From contig DYOK01000023.1 in assembly GCA_020720565.1 (NCBI GenBank), positions 1 to 19,972 of the forward strand: 19,972 bases of DNA, written 5' to 3'. The first letter of the stretch is position 1. Each line of letters opens with the position of its first letter. This document shows, piece after piece, positions 15,206 through 19,972 of the stretch. Below the pieces are notes generated by a model, which saw only the letters and a list, made by a program, of their open reading frames with translations, did not search any database and was not told the DNA's origin. The translations under genes were made by a program, and so were the position numbers. This DNA is from Acetofilamentum sp. (GTDB lineage Bacteria; Bacteroidota; Bacteroidia; Bacteroidales; JAFGXI01).

Positions 15206-18115
15206 ATGAGAAATTTATGTTGGATATCGGGCATTGTGCTTTCGATAGTGTTAAGTTCATGCTCAAACTTAAGAAAGGATAATGAGCCATTCGATTATGT
15301 CAATCCATTTGTAGGCACCGATGCCCATGGCCATACGTATCCAGGCGCAATTGTTCCATTTGGAATGGTTCAACTTAGCCCCGACACACGATTAGACGGT
15401 TGGGATGGATGCTCGGGCTATCATTTTTCGGATTCTATAATTTATGGTTTTACCCATACCCATTTGAGTGGCACAGGTGTGTCCGATTATGCCGATGTAT
15501 TGTTGATGCCTGTTAATCAAGATGATAGTTTTGATAAAAATGACTATGCCTCAAAATTTTTTCATTCTAAAGAAAAAGCACAGCCTGGTTATTATTCTGT
15601 ATATCTCGAAAAACCTAGAGTTAATGTAGAATTAACAGCTACAGAGCGAGTTGGGATTCATCGTTACACTTTTAATGGTGATTCCGAACCCCAATTTCTA
15701 ATCGACCTAATTCATCGAGACGAAGTGATCGGCAGTGAGCTCAATATTGTAAATGATTCTACCATCGAAGGGTATAGAATATCTAAGGCTTGGGCTACCC
15801 AACAAACCTTATTTTTCAGAATGGTGTTTTCGAAACCAATGATTCAAAAAAAATCTAAAGTTAATGGGAGCATTTCGAATCTAAAACAATTAAAAGGAAA
15901 AGACATTCAAACCATTGTTTCTTTTAATCAAACTAACGATCCCATAATTGTAAGAGTTTCAATATCGTCTGTCGATGCAAATGGCGCCGCACTAAATTTA
16001 AAATCAGAAGCGGAACATGTTAATTTTGAACAATATCGTCAATCTGCAAAGCGAAAATGGCAGAATGCACTCGGTAAAGTAAAAATTATTGACCCAAATG
16101 CGGAGAAGAAAAAAGTCTTTTATACGGCATTGTATCATACCATGATTGTTCCCAATATTTTTTCCGATGTCGATGGGCGTTATCGTGGTTTAGACAATCA
16201 AATCCATCGTACCAAACAAATCCAATACACTGTATTTTCGCTATGGGATACTTACCGGGCTACACATCCATTATATACCATTCTAGAAACTGAACGAACA
16301 AAGGACTTTGTCGAAACGTTTAAAAATCAGTTTGAACAAGGTGGGAGCTTACCTGTTTGGGAATTATGGGCTAACGAAACCGGATGTATGATCGGATACC
16401 ACAGCGTACCTGTAATTACCGATGCGTATTTAAAAGGGCTAATTTCTATACCTGCCGATACTTTGCTTAAAATGATGATGCACAGTGCCAATCAAGATCA
16501 TTTGGGCTTAAAAGCATATAAAGAGAATGGCTACATTTCTATCGAAGACGATGCAGAGTCGGTATCAAAAACTTTAGAATATGCTTTCGACGATTGGTGT
16601 ATTGCTCAAGTGGCCCAACATGCGCAAAACGACAGTATTTATAAAACTTTTATCAGAAGAGCACAAAATTATAAAAATGTGTTCGACCCCGAGTCGGGAT
16701 TCATGCGTGCCAAATTGAACGACACTTGGAAAACGCCTTTCGATCCGAAAGAAGTTGATTTCAATTACACAGAAGCCAACGCTTGGCAATACAGCTTTGC
16801 TGTACCACAAGATATCGAAACCTTAATTCAATTAATGGGTGGGGCTAATCAATTTGAGCAAAAACTCGATTTGCTATTTACCGAATCGACGCAAACCACA
16901 GGCCGTGAACAGTCCGATATTACAGGTTTAATTGGACAATATGCCCACGGAAACGAGCCTAGCCACCATATTGCATATTTATACCAATTTGTTGGAAAAC
17001 CTGAAAAAACCCAGCATTATGTCAACCGAATAATCGACGACTTATATTCTTCGAAACCAGACGGGCTTTGTGGAAACGAAGATTGTGGGCAAATGTCGGC
17101 TTGGTATGTGTTTTCGGCTTTAGGGTTATACCCTGTTAATCCAGCTAGTGGAATGTATGTCTGGACTGTCCCCCAGTTCGAAAAATCCAGTTTATTACTC
17201 GACAATGGAAATACATTTACCATTTCAAAAATTGGAAGTTCCGATAAAAATGCAAAAGTTCAATCTGTTTCATTAAATGGTCAAAAAATAAATCGCAATT
17301 ATATCAAACATACTGAAATGATGAGTGGCGGCGAATTAATTTTCGAAATGATTTCGGATCAGAGCTATAAGCCGGTTCAATGGGTTTCTGTTGCTTCGAA
17401 GATTGACGATGAACTTATTTCGGTTGTTCCCTCGTTTATTAAAGGTCAAAGAGCTTTTCGCGATTCGACTGTTTTGGCTTTTTCTATGAATAATAGCTCT
17501 GCACCTTTGTATTATCAGATTAATCAGCAAGCTGCTCAACTGTATCAGCATGATTTTACAATAGACGAAACCTCCGAAATAAAATTTTGGACAGAAGATA
17601 GCAAAGGGAAAAATAAAATTCACAGTTCGAAGTTTTACAAAATACCTACAGGAAAAACAATTACGCTACAAAATTTGTGGCATCCGCAATATTCTGCAGG
17701 TGGGAACGATGCTTTAATCGATGGTTTAGAAGGAACATTAAACTTTCGAACTGGTGCGTGGCAGGGCTATTATTTCTCAGATTTGGTTGCTTTAATTGAT
17801 TTTGGAAAACCTACAACATCGACCTATGCCAGTATAAATTTTATTCAAGATTTACGATCTTGGATTTGGATGCCACCTTATGTCGAGTTTTTTGGGTCAA
17901 ATAATGGGGAATACTTTTTTCCATTAGGCAAGGTATTTAACGATGTGCCAGAAACAGAAACCAATGTAGTGATTAAAAAATTCAGCACGTCATTTTATCC
18001 TAAATCAATTCGATATCTTAAAGTTTATGCAAAAAACGAACTGTTGTGTCCTAAATGGCATGGTGGAGCTGGTTCAAAAGCATTTATTTTTGCCGACGAG
18101 ATAATTGTTAAATAA
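15206..18115 (+). CDS. GH92 alpha-mannosidase lipoprotein
   Basis: This exo-acting enzyme removes terminal alpha-linked mannose from glycans such as N-glycans or mannans; GH92 enzymes are calcium-dependent and inverting. Family motifs include NPFVGTDAHGHTYPGA, GCSGYH, HTHLSGTG, SLWDTYRATHP (from 345) and HGNEPSHH, with the probable acid Glu584. GNEDCGQMSAWY (from about 623) holds the acidic pair Glu625/Asp626 near the probable base. A type II signal with lipobox LSSC (Cys19) marks it as a lipoprotein, periplasmic or on the surface. After the usual catalytic part (to about 725) there is a linker domain resembling the chitobiase C-terminal type (about 743-815), then a discoidin/F5-8C-like domain (about 823-969, LIDG...RTGAWQGY...DLRSWIWMP) that may bind carbohydrate. 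At 969 residues it is longer than the usual 750 or so. The nearby kinase and permease fit mannose use. Exact linkage specificity cannot be read. Confidence 0.93.
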   Translation: MRNLCWISGIVLSIVLSSCSNLRKDNEPFDYVNPFVGTDAHGHTYPGAIVPFGMVQLSPDTRLDGWDGCSGYHFSDSIIYGFTHTHLSGTGVSDYADVLLMPVNQDDSFDKNDYASKFFHSKEKAQPGYYSVYLEKPRVNVELTATERVGIHRYTFNGDSEPQFLIDLIHRDEVIGSELNIVNDSTIEGYRISKAWATQQTLFFRMVFSKPMIQKKSKVNGSISNLKQLKGKDIQTIVSFNQTNDPIIVRVSISSVDANGAALNLKSEAEHVNFEQYRQSAKRKWQNALGKVKIIDPNAEKKKVFYTALYHTMIVPNIFSDVDGRYRGLDNQIHRTKQIQYTVFSLWDTYRATHPLYTILETERTKDFVETFKNQFEQGGSLPVWELWANETGCMIGYHSVPVITDAYLKGLISIPADTLLKMMMHSANQDHLGLKAYKENGYISIEDDAESVSKTLEYAFDDWCIAQVAQHAQNDSIYKTFIRRAQNYKNVFDPESGFMRAKLNDTWKTPFDPKEVDFNYTEANAWQYSFAVPQDIETLIQLMGGANQFEQKLDLLFTESTQTTGREQSDITGLIGQYAHGNEPSHHIAYLYQFVGKPEKTQHYVNRIIDDLYSSKPDGLCGNEDCGQMSAWYVFSALGLYPVNPASGMYVWTVPQFEKSSLLLDNGNTFTISKIGSSDKNAKVQSVSLNGQKINRNYIKHTEMMSGGELIFEMISDQSYKPVQWVSVASKIDDELISVVPSFIKGQRAFRDSTVLAFSMNNSSAPLYYQINQQAAQLYQHDFTIDETSEIKFWTEDSKGKNKIHSSKFYKIPTGKTITLQNLWHPQYSAGGNDALIDGLEGTLNFRTGAWQGYYFSDLVALIDFGKPTTSTYASINFIQDLRSWIWMPPYVEFFGSNNGEYFFPLGKVFNDVPETETNVVIKKFSTSFYPKSIRYLKVYAKNELLCPKWHGGAGSKAFIFADEIIVK

Positions 18116-18291
18116 AAGTTGTGTATTTATTTTTACATTTTACACTAAAATTGAGATGGCATTGTTATTGACTAGGGTAAAACAAGTTAAAAAAACATGT
18201 CGAACATAGATTTATAACGAAAAATGTTAAAAAAAGCATGCTATGTGTTGAATAATTGATATTTTCGTAAAATCGCTTTAAACTTATTTAC
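18116..18291. promoter_or_regulatory. Upstream region of the 524-residue secreted protein
   Basis: The gap contains AGTTAAAAAAACATGTCGAACAT at 18185-18207 (given here only as a landmark of the pieces AGTTAAAAAAA and ATGTCGAACAT). These parallel the A-rich stretch plus palindrome of the other leaders, but lie much farther from the gene. GAATAATT (18250-18257) is directly followed by TATTTTCG (18260-18267), one mismatch from the -7 box TAnnTTTG, which would place a start near 18275 and leave a very short leader. No TTG at a fitting -33 distance is seen. Confidence 0.3.
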
Positions 18292-19866
18292 ATGAAACAA
18301 TTATTATTATTAGGTGCAGCATTAGGTTTGTCACTGATTATCAATGCCCAAACACTCGAAAGTGTAGATTGGGGCACCACTTCTTCGCTACAAGATAAAA
18401 CCTCGTATCAAGCTGCTGTTGGTTTTGACTCTGATTCTTACTATTTTGTAAGAACCGATCATCCTGTTACACTCAATCGTTCCAAAGTATGGCTCGATGT
18501 CGTTTCAAGTTTAACCAACACGATTGAAACCAGTTCAGAAATTATGTTACCCACTGTTGGCGGTGTGCAGACCGAATACGAAGCACTCTTTTATCGTCAA
18601 AAAAAGTTAGTTTTATTTTCGACTGCTCGAGATAAAGCTCGAAATCAATTGGTTTTATATGTGTCTTATATTAAACCCGATGGTTCGGTGAGCAATAAGC
18701 CAAAAGAATTGGCCGCTGTCCCTCTTAGTAATATGCCAGAAGACCGTTTTAGAATCACTTTGTCAAAAGATGAGTCTCAAATTGTAATATTGTCGTACAA
18801 AACATTCAAAAAGTACAATGGCGACAAATTAAATATAGTGGTTTTAGATTATAGCTTAACAGAAGTGTTTAAAAATGACATTATTTTAGGCGATCAATTT
18901 AATACACGCGAAGTGATTATTACACAAGAAATGTTAGTAAACGGTAAATTCTTATTCTTGGCAAAAATAGAAGAGAAAACTACTAAAAAAGGTGCTACAA
19001 GTACCAATTACGATTTTTATCAATTTGTTTATAATCTTGAGAAAAAATCATTACATCCTTTTTCTATCGAAATGCCAAAATTCGAAGTTGCCGATGCTAA
19101 ATTTACAATAAACAAAAAAGGTTTGATTGTAGTAGGTGGTTTTGTTAAAGGAAAAAATGTGAAATTCCCCAACGAAAAACAAGGGATGTTCTTTAAATTG
19201 TATGATCCAAACAAATTAGTAGTTTTACCCGATGCCGATCCAAAAGCATTTTTTCAAAAATTTGACAAAGATATGTTAGCCGCATTGGCCGATGTTAAAA
19301 ACGGTGAAACACCAGATATTAGATACGCCTACGGTGTAAACTCGGTCGAGGAATTGGCTAACGGAGGTTATATTATTATGACAGAACAGAAATGGGCGGA
19401 CGACCATACTGTTACAGAAGCTTCGTCGAAAGAATCGACCAGTATATTGTACTACCACTACAATAACATTTTAGCTGGTGGAGTCAACAAAGAAGGTAAA
19501 TTTGAGTGGATGAAAATTTATCCAAAAATTCAAAATTCAACCAACGATTTTGGTTATTACTCTTCGTATAAATTGGTTAAAGTGGACAATAAACTTAAAA
19601 TTTTCTACAACGATCATCCAGATAACTTAACCAATGCAGAACTCAAAAAAGTTAAGGAATTTACCAACAATGTAAGAACAAAACCCGCTGGAGTGTCTGG
19701 CGTTTTGACCATCTATACTGATGGTAGCTTCGAACGCGATCCCATGTTTCCAAATGATAATAAAGTGGTTATCATCCCTCAAACTTTTGGAAAAAATGGA
19801 ATCGATTACGGTGTAGGTGTAGTGGTAGGCAATAAAATTAAGTTTGGCTCATTTGTAGTCCAATAA
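18292..19866 (+). CDS. Secreted protein of unknown function
   Basis: I do not recognise this 524-residue protein. It has a clear signal peptide (MKQLLLLGAALGLSLIINAQ, cleaved near residue 20). No lipobox, transmembrane segment or T9SS sorting domain is visible at the C-terminus, which ends KIKFGSFVVQ, so it is probably periplasmic or released by another route. The body is rich in beta-strand-like stretches that recur loosely, such as ITLSKDESQIVILSYK, FTINKKGLIVVGGFV and ELANGGYIIMTEQ, which suggest a beta-propeller-like fold. No catalytic motif stands out. It is a single gene: 176 bases follow GH92 and a terminator follows it. A link to the mannoside genes is not supported beyond proximity. 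Confidence 0.85.
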   Translation: MKQLLLLGAALGLSLIINAQTLESVDWGTTSSLQDKTSYQAAVGFDSDSYYFVRTDHPVTLNRSKVWLDVVSSLTNTIETSSEIMLPTVGGVQTEYEALFYRQKKLVLFSTARDKARNQLVLYVSYIKPDGSVSNKPKELAAVPLSNMPEDRFRITLSKDESQIVILSYKTFKKYNGDKLNIVVLDYSLTEVFKNDIILGDQFNTREVIITQEMLVNGKFLFLAKIEEKTTKKGATSTNYDFYQFVYNLEKKSLHPFSIEMPKFEVADAKFTINKKGLIVVGGFVKGKNVKFPNEKQGMFFKLYDPNKLVVLPDADPKAFFQKFDKDMLAALADVKNGETPDIRYAYGVNSVEELANGGYIIMTEQKWADDHTVTEASSKESTSILYYHYNNILAGGVNKEGKFEWMKIYPKIQNSTNDFGYYSSYKLVKVDNKLKIFYNDHPDNLTNAELKKVKEFTNNVRTKPAGVSGVLTIYTDGSFERDPMFPNDNKVVIIPQTFGKNGIDYGVGVVVGNKIKFGSFVVQ

Positions 19867-19889
19867 GCTAAAAAAAATATTTTAAATTT

Positions 19890-19919
19890 GAGGCTGCTCT
19901 CGGGCAGTCTCTTTTTTTT
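19890..19919 (+). terminator. Rho-independent terminator after the secreted protein gene
   Basis: GAGGCTGC (19890-19897) pairs with GCAGTCTC (19904-19911), eight positions with one G-U wobble, around a six-base loop, and eight T follow (19912-19919). It lies 23 bases after the stop codon at 19866. Confidence 0.9.
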
Positions 19920-19924
19920 ATCGT

Positions 19925-19932
19925 TAATTTTG
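19925..19932 (+). promoter_or_regulatory. Candidate -7 promoter box for a gene beyond the window
   Basis: TAATTTTG matches TAnnTTTG exactly and sits just after the terminator, where a promoter for the next gene would be expected. The upstream side is the terminator T tract and shows no TTG at the right distance. An ATG at 19938 opens only eight codons, so the true downstream gene, if any, begins outside the window. Confidence 0.3.
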
Positions 19933-19972
19933 AAAAGATGTTTAAGATTCCTATTTTCAGTTGAAATCAAAC

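Noticed and set aside
17336..17623. 95-codon open frame on the - strand inside GH92
   Set aside because: It overlaps the conserved GH92 reading frame fully and shows no family features.
12558..18115. Full polysaccharide utilisation locus
   Set aside because: No SusC, SusD or dedicated sensor-regulator gene is within the cluster.

Overview
The window comes from a low-GC member of the Bacteroidota. The signs are a type IX secretion (T9SS) type B C-terminal sorting domain on a 1941-residue protein, a DUF7948-type 'VENKGQ' N-terminus, a membrane-tethered TPR/AraC-HTH regulator, a GH92 lipoprotein, A-rich translation starts with no strong Shine-Dalgarno, and a good TAnnTTTG -7 promoter box. I cannot place it below phylum level. 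All ten protein genes are on the + strand, with intergenic gaps of about 80 to 300 bases. I see no tRNA, rRNA, insertion sequence, integrase, phage gene or CRISPR array.

Bases 1-3393 hold three housekeeping or catabolic genes: histidine ammonia-lyase (hutH, without other hut genes nearby), uridine kinase (udk) and a PolB-type DEDDy 3'-5' exonuclease. The gaps in front of hutH, the exonuclease and the following gene contain mosaic repeats: four tandem 19-bp units, a C10 tract, an 11-bp hairpin and shared short words. Bases 3394-4446 encode a membrane-anchored endonuclease/exonuclease/phosphatase (EEP) protein.

Bases 4591-12325 hold a signal peptide-TPR-TM-AraC HTH regulator and, downstream, a giant secreted T9SS cargo protein (DUF7948, beta-propeller-like region, SprB-like and Ig-like repeats, PKD-like domains, CHU_C sorting domain) that ends at a strong terminator.

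Bases 12558-18115 look like a small mannoside/hexose utilisation set: a FucP/GluP-type sugar transporter, a ROK hexokinase and a GH92 alpha-mannosidase lipoprotein with a discoidin-like C-terminus. The enzyme would release mannose outside the cytoplasm, the transporter import it and the kinase phosphorylate it. No SusC/SusD pair is present. A secreted protein of unknown function (18292-19866) and a terminator close the window.

The most unusual signal is non-coding. Four leaders (udk, the TPR/HTH regulator, the ROK kinase and GH92) carry a related element just before the start codon: an (C/T)AGTTAnAAAAA-like stretch followed by a small palindrome, AGGTC-GAA-GACCT or a variant. The regulator and GH92 leaders also align without gaps over 83 bases, although their genes are unrelated. 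This could be an undescribed shared regulatory leader or a dispersed intergenic repeat; the sequence alone does not decide.
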